Shown: one piece after another, positions 1 through 9,120 of the stretch | Layout of the letters: each line of letters begins with the position of its first letter | How positions within the stretch are numbered: the stretch's first letter is position 1 | From: Darksidea phi | Taxonomy: Eukaryota > Ascomycota > Dothideomycetes > Pleosporales > Lentitheciaceae | Direction: 5' to 3' | Assembly (NCBI GenBank): GCA_030770425.1 | Contig: JASJFT010000449.1 | Coordinates: forward strand, 1-12,906 | DNA length: 12,906 nt | Program-made: the position numbers and the translations under genes | The notes under the pieces: model-generated | What the model was told of the DNA's origin: nothing | The model's database searches: none | Seen by the model: the letters and a program-made list of their open reading frames with translations, nothing else

Positions 1-1
1 T

Positions 2-460
2 AGTAATATAGGCTAAACCTAAATAGGAAATAACCTATTAAAGGTTACTTCTTAGGAATTCCTTAATTCCTTACAATAATTACTACGAAAAAATATTAAG
101 AGTAAGTAATCTAATAGTAAACTAGATTATACTAAGATCGGACTCTATAAAATTAAGAAATAAGTCTTATCTATAAACTACCGACTAAAACTACCCCTAT
201 AAATAAAAATCTATCCTATATTCTATATTAGCTTACTAGAAAAAGTACTATAGAATACTAGACTAGTAGTATATAAAGTAGATATATATAGAGAAAATAA
301 TAAAGAATAAAAAGTAGAAGAAATTCTAGATAAGGATATTAGAAATAGAAAAAACTACTATCTAATTTAATAGTAAGGAATAGACGAAAATAGGAAACTA
401 TAAAAATAAACTTAAAAACCTAAAGATAATCTTAATTATTTTAAAAAGTTTACGGAGTAC
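2..460 (+). pseudogene. Chromovirus pol 3' end: integrase C-terminus and chromodomain
   Basis: This is the end of a Ty3/Gypsy polyprotein entering from beyond the left edge. Everything reads in the frame whose codons start at positions 2, 5, 8 and so on. At 116-160 the peptide SKLDYTKIGLYKIKK matches the GPY/F module that follows integrase. It is followed near 205-255 by a KIYPIFYISLLEK-like stretch, the usual 'HPVFHVSLL' segment with His lost. At 314-445 VEEILDKDIRNRKNYYLI begins a chromodomain, with the expected Trp replaced by TAG, then GIDENRKL and a KPKDNLNYF end. In intact elements the chromodomain steers integration to particular chromatin. Many TAA/TAG stops interrupt the frame, so it is dead. 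The family assignment is firm; the exact family name is not determined. Confidence 0.88.
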
Positions 461-1212
461 TAAAACTATAATTCTAAAGGAAACTAGAAGATAAGATAAA
501 TTTATCTTATAGTAAGTTAAGAAAACTAGTCTTACTCTTAATAAGATAAGAGATATTTAATAGACTAAAAAAAGTAATATTATTTATAACGTTATAAGTA
601 ATATTTAGAATAGTTAAAGAGACCTCTAGATCCTCCTACTACCCTAGCTACCAAAGCTCTACCTCCTCTTTATCTAGCTTAGCTTCTAGTACCTAAGATT
701 ATACTACTAACTTCTTATAAAGAACTACCCTCTACTTCTCTAAATAATATACTTATATTTAAGCCTCTACTAGCTTATTAAGAAGCTTATTCTAAGCTTT
801 TTAAGCCTCTTCTAGCTACTATTAAAGTTTCTCTTCTATACGGTTAACGGATCTTACTAATAGTAATAAGTCCTAATATACGAGTTTTACTACTTAATAT
901 AGACGAATCTTCTAATAATAAGATACTAGATATATAATAGGAATCTTATATATTAGTACAAATATACGTCTTATAATACCTACTATTCCTAGGCGAAGTA
1001 ATATATAATATTTCTAACTAAGAATAATAACTATAGGAAAATATCTTAAAACTATAATAAAGAATCTTATTAGTAAGTATAATACGTTCTCGAGTTTTAC
1101 GTAATACTATAACGGATAATAATAACCTCTTAAGATAAGACCCTAATACTAATATAGTCGAATACCGAATTTAAAATAACCTCTAAGCCGAAGGTTTAAA
1201 GAGAGGAGATAG
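461..1212 (+). pseudogene. Same-frame extension after the chromodomain
   Basis: About 750 bases separate the chromodomain from the polypurine tract. The frame of integrase and chromodomain can be followed through them without an indel. Between 632 and about 970 that frame has only about six in-frame stops in some 113 codons, against roughly a dozen in each other plus frame. It reads as a Pro/Leu/Thr-rich stretch (from PPTTLATKALPPLYLA) and then a Gln-rich tail if TAA/TAG are read as old CAA/CAG. I infer either a C-terminal extension of pol or a small third product. I recognise no domain. A plain 3' untranslated region remains possible, because low-complexity AT-rich DNA can look open by chance. 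Confidence 0.4.
1198..1212 (+). other. Polypurine tract of plus-strand chromovirus copy
   Basis: The stretch AAAGAGAGGAGATAG is almost all purine and ends directly at the first base of the LTR at 1213. This is where LTR retrotransposons carry the primer for plus-strand DNA synthesis. Its place and orientation fix 1213-1652 as the 3' LTR of a plus-strand element rather than a 5' LTR. Purine tracts contain no CpA, which explains its survival. Confidence 0.72.
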
Positions 1213-1652
1213 TATTACGAACTAAATATATACTATAAACTACTAGTAAATAGAACTACTAAAGATCGAGCTAACTACCTATTCTAATAAAGAATATAAC
1301 GCGGATCTTATAATTAGAGAACGAGAAGTTATATAATAGATCTATACCTTAGTAAGAATAGATTTAAAGGATTACGTAATAGCTTAGTAGATCTATTAAA
1401 ATAGAGCTATAGAGCTATAGCTTAGTAGATCTATAGGTATAGAGCTATAGATCTAAGAAAACTAAATTAATATATAATAACTATAAATCTCCTAGATAGT
1501 CTTCTTCTTTATAGTTAATTTAAATCTAGATTAATTCTTATCTATTAACGTAATTAAACTATTACCTCTTCGTTCTAATTCTATCTTTCCTATCTTAAGT
1601 ATAAACCCTAAATAAGACTAAATAACCTATTAGGCCCGGACCCCGTTTAATA
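1213..1652 (+). repeat. 3' LTR of plus-strand chromovirus copy
   Basis: The repeat is 440 bases, starting TATTACGAAC and ending CCCCGTTTAATA. The ends TA...TA fit mutated forms of the canonical TG...CA. It is matched by the reverse complement of 5480-5919, which is also 440 bases, so no indel separates the two. Close to 40 differences are visible by hand alignment and all are transitions. Just outside, 1653-1657 (CTAAG) would be half of a target-site duplication, but the other half lies beyond the left edge. Similarity to the other copy stops sharply at 1213, where the polypurine tract precedes it. Confidence 0.9.
1381..1450 (+). repeat. Short direct repeats inside the LTR
   Basis: AGCTTAGTAGATCTAT occurs at 1381-1396 and again at 1419-1434. 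AGAGCTATAG occurs at 1403-1412, 1411-1420 and 1441-1450. The same array is present in inverted orientation in the other LTR (about 5680-5750), so it predates the split of the copies. Such arrays in U3 can hold promoter elements, but no function can be assigned here. Confidence 0.75.
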
Positions 1653-2870
1653 CTAAGTATATCTACTTATTTATTTTCTAATCCTTTAGTATATATAATC
1701 TTAATATCGTAGATTATAAGGGTTTATACCTATTATATTTATCTTCCGATTAGAGATTTATTTATTAAGAATTCTATTAGATTCTTATAATCTATATAGA
1801 TTATAATAGGGTATTTAAATCCCTATAGATTAGATCTCTATTCTTTTAAAGCTTCGACGATTACTAATAACTCTTTATTATAAATATTATAGTTAAGTTC
1901 GGCTAGTAATATCTTCTATAAGAAGTAGTATACCGGTTTTAAGTTATCTTTATTATCTTTCTATAGTAGTACTACTCCTATTATATAGTCTAATATATCT
2001 ATCTTAATAATCGAGGGTTTTTTAGAGTTATATATCTTAATTATAGATTCCTTAGTAAACTATTCTTTAATCTTTTTAAAGACTTATTAGTATTCTTCTT
2101 TCTATTTAAAAGGTTAATCTTTTCTTATAAGTTATATAAGTAGTACTATTATTATACTCTATTATAGTATTAACTTTTAATAGAAGTTATAGAATTCTAG
2201 AAATAACTATAGTTTCTTAAGGTTCTTAGATATAGACTATTCTCTAACTTTCTTAATCTATTATAGGTCTACTTTAATTTCTCCTAGTCTAATAATAAAT
2301 TCTAGAAACTCTATTTCTTATATATAGAATTTATATTTTCGTAGGTAAAGATATAGTTATACTTCTTTAAGTACCTATAGAACCTTCTTTATATACTCTT
2401 TATATTCTTTTTCTATTTTAAAATAGATTAGGATATTATTAAGATATACTATTACGAACTAGTCGAAGTAGTTTTATAAAATATTATTAATCTATTTCTA
2501 AAATATTACGGGTACGTTAGTAAGTCTAAAAGGTATTACTTAGTACTTATATAGTCCTTTCTTAGTTCTAAAGACTATCTTCTATTCTTCGTCTTTTTTA
2601 ATTTATATCTAGTAGTACGCGTTTCGGATATCTAATTATATAAACTATTTAGCTTTTCTTAATTAATCTTATATCTTAGATATTAGAGATAAGGGGTACT
2701 AGTTTTTAATTATAATATTATTAAGTATTCGGTAATTAATATATAGTCGTAGTTCTATAGTACCCTTCTTAGGTATAAAGAGAACTAGGTATCCTATAAA
2801 TAAATTTAAGTATTAAATATATCTTTTTATAAGATTATCTTTAAGATATTTTATTATAATCTTTTTCTCT
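1653..2870 (-). pseudogene. Chromovirus reverse transcriptase and RNase H
   Basis: Reverse transcriptase starts near 2870 and includes GYLVLFIPKKGT and LRLYINYRILNN. LDIRNAYY with its catalytic Asp lies near 2611-2639, MPF...LTN near 2500-2530, and the catalytic box at 2431-2446 reads YLNNIL instead of YLDD. RNase H follows with PSIIKIDILDYIIGVVLL (about 1964-2017), AELNYNIYNKELLVIVEALKE, and a GLENK-VDILS end at 1653-1684. That end corresponds to the family's GKxNxxADALS close. These enzymes would copy element RNA into DNA and remove the template. TAA/TAG stops, lost His/Trp/Cys and the changed active site make it inactive. The last codons abut the inverted LTR. Confidence 0.9.
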
Positions 2871-3089
2871 TTCTTAGTTAACTTATAAATTAGTCTAAAT
2901 CCTAGAGTCTTTTCTTTCTATAGTAGGATTATATAGTCCTAGGACTAGTATTAGGGTAGACTTTTTTTAGATTCTTAAAATAATTCTTTCTATTCTTTAT
3001 AGTATTCTAGGATACTATAATCTTCTTTAGTTATATTAGCTCTCTATAGAAATATTACTTATTAATTTAACTATTAGATACGTAGATTA

Positions 3090-3420
3090 GCTTCTTATAG
3101 CTATAGTATTTCTAAGATTATATCTTAGTCTTCTAATATCTTAATAATATCGAGTATTTTATTTTCCTTTATCTAGTTATATAGGCTAAGCTTATCTTTA
3201 ATTTCGTATATCGTAGATTCGTTAAAGGGTTCTCCTTTAATAGTATATATAATACTAGGGTATTATTTCTTTTATTAAAGAATATTCTTTTATTAGATAA
3301 AGTCCTTATTAATAAAGTTTCGTATAGCTCTACTATTAATTAAAGTAGTAATTATTCTTTCCTAGTAGGTTCCTTAGATATAAATATAATTCTATTCTCT
3401 AGTTTCTTAAATTCTTATCT
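3090..3420 (-). pseudogene. Chromovirus aspartic protease
   Basis: The peptide TTLINSRAIRNFINKDFI at about 3296-3349 matches the retropepsin active site L-I-D-S-G-A-x-x-N-F-I. The catalytic Asp codon GAT follows a T, and the TpG step has become TpA, giving Asn; Gly has likewise become Arg. In intact elements this domain cleaves the gag-pol polyprotein. It is in the same frame as gag upstream and reverse transcriptase downstream. The limits given are approximate because only the active-site core is recognisable. Confidence 0.75.
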
Positions 3421-4430
3421 TCTTCGGCTAATATTTTATATTAATCTTAGTCTAGATATACTTTAGATATTTATTCTTTAGATATTTATACTATAGTCTC
3501 CCTAGGATATAGTTTAATAGTAGTAGTAGTCCTAGTATAATTCTAATATATCCCTTTCGTTACTAATTCTTAGATTATTACTATCTATATACTACTTTTA
3601 GTATAACTACTTAGATAATCCTTTTATTATAGTTCTTTACTAGGTAGTAGTCGTTTTTTTATTTTACTTCTTTATAGAGTCTATATTCTTTTTATATATA
3701 TAAGACCTATATAATCTTAAAGTATACTAGATATCTTATTTTATATTATAGGTCGTCCTCTAGATTAATCTTATATCTTTAATTATTATATTTTATAGAG
3801 GTCGTTCTTACGGGAATCTATCGTTTAATTACTATATACTATAGTTACTCTTTATTAACTATCTTTATAATATATTATATTTCTTTCTAGATTTCTTAGT
3901 TAGATATAAGGTCTATAATAATAAAGTTTTATTTAACTTATTATTTAAAATCTTTAAATAGTCGATATATTAGATAAGATCTAGACTATTCTTCGTAGAT
4001 CTCTTATATTATTATAGATATTATAGTTTTTTCTATAAACTATAAGGTTTAGGTATAAGTTATATTAAGTTCTAGTACTAGTCCTATTTCTTCTTTAGAT
4101 AGTTAAATTATCTATAGGTATCTAGTATTCTTATATAATATAACTAGATTTTTATCTTCTAGTTCTAAGAACTTATTACTATTATTAATTATTTATAATA
4201 GTATATCTAAGGTATTATTAAAGTCTTTCTACTCTATAGATAAGTCTTCCTTAGATACTTCTTCTTATACTTTTAATAAAAATAAAACTCTCCTCTAAGA
4301 CTCTTAAGTTATAGCTACCTACTATTTCTATAGCTAATAACTAATATTTAACTTAGTTTTATAGTATATCTTATACTAGTTATATATATAAGTCGTCTAA
4401 TATATAGTATTATATTCTTATATTATAGCT
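3421..4430 (-). pseudogene. Gag-protease connecting region, no recognised domain
   Basis: Roughly 1 kb lies between the gag zinc knuckle and the protease. It stays in the gag-pol frame, with scattered TAA/TAG stops and stretches rich in Ile, Tyr, Lys, Leu and Arg. I see no motif I can name. The segment is longer than the few hundred bases common between knuckle and protease in Ty3/Gypsy elements. It could be an N-terminal pol extension or simply a long linker. Confidence 0.5.
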
Positions 4431-5479
4431 ACTCTATCCCTTTTACTCTACTAAGTATACCGGGGTTTCTCCTTTTTTAGATCTAACCTATAGTCTTTTA
4501 CTAGGTATCCTTACTTCTTATATTTAAAGTATACTTATTTTTTATAAAGCTCTTATTTCTTAGAGTTCTATTTCCCTTTCTTAGACTCTAAGCTAGTCCT
4601 TAGGACTATTAACTTTAGTCCGTAGTACTTTTCTTCTTTTTTCTTTTTATAGAATTCGACCTTCCCTTTTTTCTTCTAGTTCTAGAGATAGAGGTTATTA
4701 TTAATTCTAATAGTCTACTTAATTATCTCTTATATAGTTTATAGTCTATCTATTCGAATTATTTTATATTAAATATTATCTTTTAGTCCTTCGTAGTAGT
4801 ATAATATAAGAGCTACTTCTCTTTACTAAATCTTAGTTATAAGTTATTCGAACTTAGACGTATATATAATAGTAGATTTAGTTTACTTAAGATATATAAT
4901 TTTTTATTTTATTAGTCTTTCTAAGTTAATATCTTTAAATATAATATATAATTTATTCTTAAAGTACTTATAGCTTAAGAAAATAGCTCTAGTTTTATTA
5001 CTCTAATAGATTTTATTAAGTCGTAGTCTTTTATTTAAATAGGTTTTAAACTAAGCGATAGCTCTTCTTATAAACTATACTACTATAAACGATATTTTTA
5101 AAGTTTTATTAGGTAGCTATATCTTATTAAGGTTAAGATAGATTACTATATTAGCTAAGAATCTCTTAAGTTTAGATCGTATTCTATCGAACTTCTTTAG
5201 TTCTTTTAATTTTAATAGTTTTCTTACGTATTTTTATAGCTCTTTAGTTAATATTATAATTTATACTTCTAGTATATTCTCTCGTTTTTTAAATATATAC
5301 TAATTCTTAATAACTCTTTTAAAGTTTTCTATAGTTATACTTCCTTCTAGGGAACTAAACTCTCTATAGCTCTCTACTCCTAAAGATTCGGCCTAAGTTA
5401 GTAGCTACGCCGCTTTACTTTATTAGATTTCTTCTTCTACTATCGTAATTAGCTATTTCTACCTACTAGATAGTTAAGG
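4431..5479 (-). pseudogene. Chromovirus gag with CCHC zinc knuckle
   Basis: Gag would form the particle and bind element RNA. A retrotransposon-gag core begins near 5194 with KFDRIRSKLKRFLANIVIYL. At 4487-4531 lies a nucleocapsid knuckle read as Y-F-K-Y-K-K-stop-G-Y-L-V-K-D-Y-R. With each Tyr taken as a mutated Cys or His, the spacing is exactly C-x2-C-x4-H-x4-C. TGC to TAC and CAC to TAC are the expected RIP products. No start can be chosen because no ATG survives; the ancestral start probably lay soon after the LTR, between 5479 and about 5250. The reading frame is shared with protease and reverse transcriptase. Confidence 0.82.
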
Positions 5480-5919
5480 TATTAAATAGGGTCCGGGCCT
5501 AATAGATTATTTAGCCTCGTTTAGAGTTTATACTTAAGATAGGAAAGGCGGAGTTAGAATAAAGAGATAATAGTTTAATTATATTAATAGGTAAGGATTA
5601 ATCTAGATTCGAATTAACTATAAAGAAGAAGACTATCTAGAAGATTCGTAGTTATTATATATTAATTTAGTTTCCTTAGATCTATAGCTCTATACCTATA
5701 GATCTACTAAGCTATAGCTCTATAGCTCTATCTTAATAGATCTACTAAGCTATTACGTAATCCTTTAGATCTATTCTTATTAAGGTATAGATCTATTACG
5801 TAACTTCTTATTCTCTAATTATAAGATCCGCGTCGTATTCTCTATTAGAATAGATAGTTAGCTCGATCTCTAGTAGTTCTATTTACTAGTAGTCTATAGT
5901 ATATATTTAGTTCGTAATA
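5480..5919 (-). repeat. 5' LTR of minus-strand chromovirus copy
   Basis: This is the inverted partner of 1213-1652, also exactly 440 bases. Read on the minus strand it starts TATTACGAAC at 5919 and ends TTTAATA at 5480, followed by the gag region. The two copies differ only by transitions. About ten of these are places where one copy has CG and the other TA. The outer flank at 5920-5924 is TCTAG, a candidate half target-site duplication. No matching 3' LTR of this copy is seen in the window. It keeps slightly more CG dinucleotides than the left LTR. Confidence 0.9.
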
Positions 5920-7540
5920 TCTAGCTATATCTAGTAAGGGTATTACTATTAACCTATCTACGGGTAGTACTACTATAAGTACCTCTAGTAGTAGTAGTAA
6001 TAGCTAGTATCCTTCTAATTAACCTCTAGAAGGTAAAAAAGATAATTAAGAATCGAAGCTCTATAACTATTCTTTAATAATAACTAATACTATTATTCTA
6101 GAGTAGTATAAGTTTTCTCTTTTTCTAATTAGTTATTACCTATATTAATTTATTAATAGTAACCTTATAGGCTAATTAAATTATTAATTAAGCTTTTTAG
6201 ATTAACTTTAACTAGTACCTTTATAATATTAAGTATTAAGGTATTCCTCTAAAGGCTATTCTATATACTAATACTATTTAATATATAATTTAGTATAATT
6301 TTACTATTATCTATAATTCCGACTTTCTTATAAAGGATAGTATAACTATCTATAACTTCTTCGGCTTAAGGACCTAGAGGGGTTTCTATTTATAGAATAT
6401 TTAGACTAGTATATACTATTATACGTTCTAGATCTAAGATTATAGTAGTAGAGCTAGTCTAGTCTATAATTAATATACTAACCTAAAGACTAGTAAGGTC
6501 TAGACTAGTTATTAATAAATATACTAGAATAATTAGTTAATAGTCTAAGAATCCTATACTAACTATATAATTAATAGAAATTTAAGGTTCTATTTTATAT
6601 TTTATAAGTTATCTCTAACTTTTTTCTCTTATCTTTACTTATTAACCTATTAGATAAGGTAGTACTAATACTATATATCTACTTACTAAGATTAATTCTA
6701 ATAATATTATAGATCTAAGTAAGACGCGACTATATTATCCTTCCTCTTAAGCTTCTCTAACTAGTTCTCGTACTAGTAGCTCTTCTTTAAGCTTTTAACT
6801 AGACTCTTAATTAAGCTCTTCTTTAAGCTCTCTTTTATACTACTTTATAATCTAGTTTCTTAATAAGTCTATTAGGGCTAAGCCGATTAAGTTATACTTC
6901 TACCTTTAGTCTTCTAGCTATTCTCGATAATTATCTAGATCTAAGTAGGACGACTTTAGTAATATTAAGTAAGAATAGTATAAGTTAATTAAATACTAGT
7001 ATTAATAGTATAAGCTCTAAGTATAATATAAGTATTAGAACTAGTATTAAAGTAATTCTCTAGCTTAACTATTACCTCTAAATTCTAATTATCTATATAT
7101 CTAGTCTAATCTATCTACTATAATTTATACTACTAATAAGATATTAGAGAATTCTAATATACTAATAATTCCTTATTAGTTATCTAAGAATAAGGGTAAG
7201 AGTAAAGATAAGGGTAAGAATTCTAAAGATATCTATTATAGTAACTATAGTAGTAGTAAAGACTATAGTAATAGTAGTAGTACTACTACTACTTAAACTA
7301 TATAGATTTTTTAGATTTTACTTCTTTAATTAGTAATTAGCTCTTAGTTCTTCTCTTTATAACTTCTTATATCTAGCTTCTAGTATCTCTATATAGCCTT
7401 TAGGCTTCTATAGACTAGCTTATAACTTTTAAAATCTTACTTTTTAATCTATTTCTTCCTTATTACTAATAATCCTTCTCTACTAGGTCTATAATAATAA
7501 TAATAGGAAATAAAAACTAGGAAATTAAAATAAATAAATA
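5920..7540. other. Unassigned RIP-mutated stretch between the two elements
   Basis: No product is recognisable here. It should contain the DNA into which the chromovirus inserted, and possibly the 3' end and LTR of the right-hand element, but no repeat partner is present to prove an LTR. On the plus strand a frame from about 5942 opens with a Ser/Thr-rich stretch, and from about 6870 to 7060 it runs with only one or two stops. Another plus frame, around 7140-7294, ends in a Lys/Gly/Ser-rich tail (SKNKGKSKDKGKNSKD) and a Thr run before TAA. These could be remains of a gag-like protein or a captured gene, or chance openings. I see no RNA gene or intact promoter. Confidence 0.5.
7273..7290. repeat. 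Perfect palindrome in AGT/ACT repeats
   Basis: Within an AGT-rich tract (about 7240-7294), three AGT triplets are followed by three ACT triplets, making an 18-bp perfect inverted repeat that continues as ACT on the right. Triplet arrays of this kind are easily produced when a Ser/Thr or Gly/Thr low-complexity codon run is RIP-mutated. I attach no function to it. Confidence 0.6.
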
Positions 7541-7544
7541 GTTC

Positions 7545-9120
7545 TAATTATAACTTAGAACCTATAACTTCTTCTTAATTAAATTAATTATCTTTTAGTT
7601 AATTACTCTTTATTACTACTTTCTAATTTACTACTAATTATCTAATATTCTATCTCTTTAACCTCTAGTCTAGTAATAGCTTATTAGATAATAATCTTTA
7701 GTAATAGAGTATATCTCTATATTAAGGGTACCTTTATTATAGAGAACTTCGCTTAATTAGTCTATACTTATATTATTAGGTATTCTTTATTTAGCTCTTT
7801 AACTTTTTTATATCTTAGAGCTCTTAGTATTAGATAATAATTATTAATTAGTAGGTTCTCTTTAATTAGCTTTAGTCTATCCTATATCTCTATCGTCTTA
7901 TTATTAAAATCCTTCTAATAGAATTACTTTAATCGATTATTATATATAGTATAAGTAAATAAAGTTCTATTAAACTTTATAAGTCTATAATATAAGTACT
8001 CTACCCTAGCTTCTACTATATAATATAGTCCTAACTACCTATTATTAAATTTCTACTTTACTAACTAATTATTAGCTCTAATAGTATCTTAAATAAGAAT
8101 TAAATCTCTAGCTATAAAGTTACTCTAACTACTTTTTACTTAATCCTATTAATTAGTTATCTTAAGTCTATATTATTAAGTATAACTAATAGTTTCTACT
8201 AGCTTCTTATCCTTCTACTTAAGTTATTTTACTTAGAGTATAAATAAATTAGAAGTTAAAACTATCTTATTTTATAAGAGTATTTACTACGATTTTAGGC
8301 TAAGTTTAATTAGTAGAATAGATTAAATCTCTATTACTAGCTTAGCTAGTATATATCTAGTTAAGTATTAGACCGTTACTCTATTAGTCTATAATACTAA
8401 TAATAGATTCTCTAACTAGTAATTTAGTAACTTTACTAGTATAATAACTAATAATTAGTAATCTCTCTTAATTAAATCTTATACCTTTAAATTATATAAA
8501 GATATTTAGATTCTATATATTTTATAGTACTTAGTTAATACTTTAACTACTAATCTATTCTTAGACCCTCTATTAATACTTAGCTAGAAGAATACTCTCT
8601 ATTAGTAAATAATATTTTAATAGATAAACTTTATAATATTTTTAGACGTAGTATTCTTTAGAGTCCTAGCTTTAATCTATTTTAATAGATATTTATACGT
8701 AACTATAAGGAACTAGATTTCTTTTTTATTAATAGGTATATAGGTAATATTAATAGTCTATTAGTTCTATATAATTTTAGGGTTACTAATCTTAAGTATC
8801 TCTTCTATTTTATTACCTTATTTTTATTAATACTTAAGATAGCTCCGAAGCTCCTTTATTACTATTTAAAACTAGTTCTTCTACTAAAATTAATATTAAA
8901 TTACTATAAATATTCCTTAAATATCTTAATAGTATAGTACTTAATAAACTTCCTATACTAAAGCCTTCTAAATATTAGAATTATTAACTACCTATTAGAT
9001 AGCTAGATTCTAGGTTAACTTCTTAAAAAAATAGCTATCTTTTATAAAGAAGGTCTATATAACCTTTATCTAGCTTCTTTTCTTACTTCTTAATAGTCTA
9101 TCGGGCTTATATACTATATA
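7545..9120 (-). pseudogene. Integrase and C-terminal domain of second Gypsy element
   Basis: Integrase would join the DNA copy to the genome. A mutated zinc-binding region with a YYRDI-like repeat lies near 8900-8960. The core begins TINITYIPINKKEI, with its first catalytic Asp now Asn at 8749-8751. The second is in SINRGSKNRLVVKVLTKY (Asn at 8572-8574), and 35 residues on, the catalytic Glu in LIKRDY is now Lys at 8467-8469. Spacing (59 codons, then 35) fits the family. Downstream come NRVTV and TRYILAKLVIEI, then a GPY/F-like stretch LGLYYIVEARVEYLYYRLIKF (about 7975-8037). A further roughly 110-residue tail with few stops ends near 7545. Confidence 0.88.

Larger units (their letters stand above)
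1653..5479 (-). mobile_element. Internal region of minus-strand Ty3/Gypsy chromovirus, integrase missing
   Basis: This 3.8-kb segment starts at the inner edge of the minus-strand 5' LTR and carries gag, protease, reverse transcriptase and RNase H in the normal order. Landmarks in gag (5194), the zinc knuckle (4531), protease (3349), reverse transcriptase (2446) and RNase H (2017, 1684) all have codon first bases in the same phase. The ancestor was therefore one gag-pol reading frame, and point mutation rather than indels destroyed it. It ends right after RNase H, where the inverted LTR of the plus copy begins, so integrase is absent here. I could not identify a clear tRNA primer-binding site just inside the LTR (5463-5479), which RIP may have erased. 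Confidence 0.88.

Noticed and set aside
1381..1450. CRISPR-like or satellite repeats
   Set aside because: There are only two or three short copies with irregular spacing, and they recur at the same place in both LTRs. They are internal LTR repeats.
1213..5919. A DNA transposon with long terminal inverted repeats
   Set aside because: The repeats flank gag, protease, reverse transcriptase and RNase H; the left one is preceded by a polypurine tract and chromodomain-bearing pol. They are LTRs of opposed retroelement copies.
6870..7060. An intact small gene in a locally open plus-strand frame
   Set aside because: There is no ATG anywhere in the block, stops occur on both sides, and no domain is recognisable. 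I keep it only as an unassigned relic.
7200..7300. Functional microsatellite or hairpin terminator at the AGT/ACT palindrome
   Set aside because: It sits in a RIP-degraded low-complexity codon run. Nothing nearby suggests a transcript that would end there.
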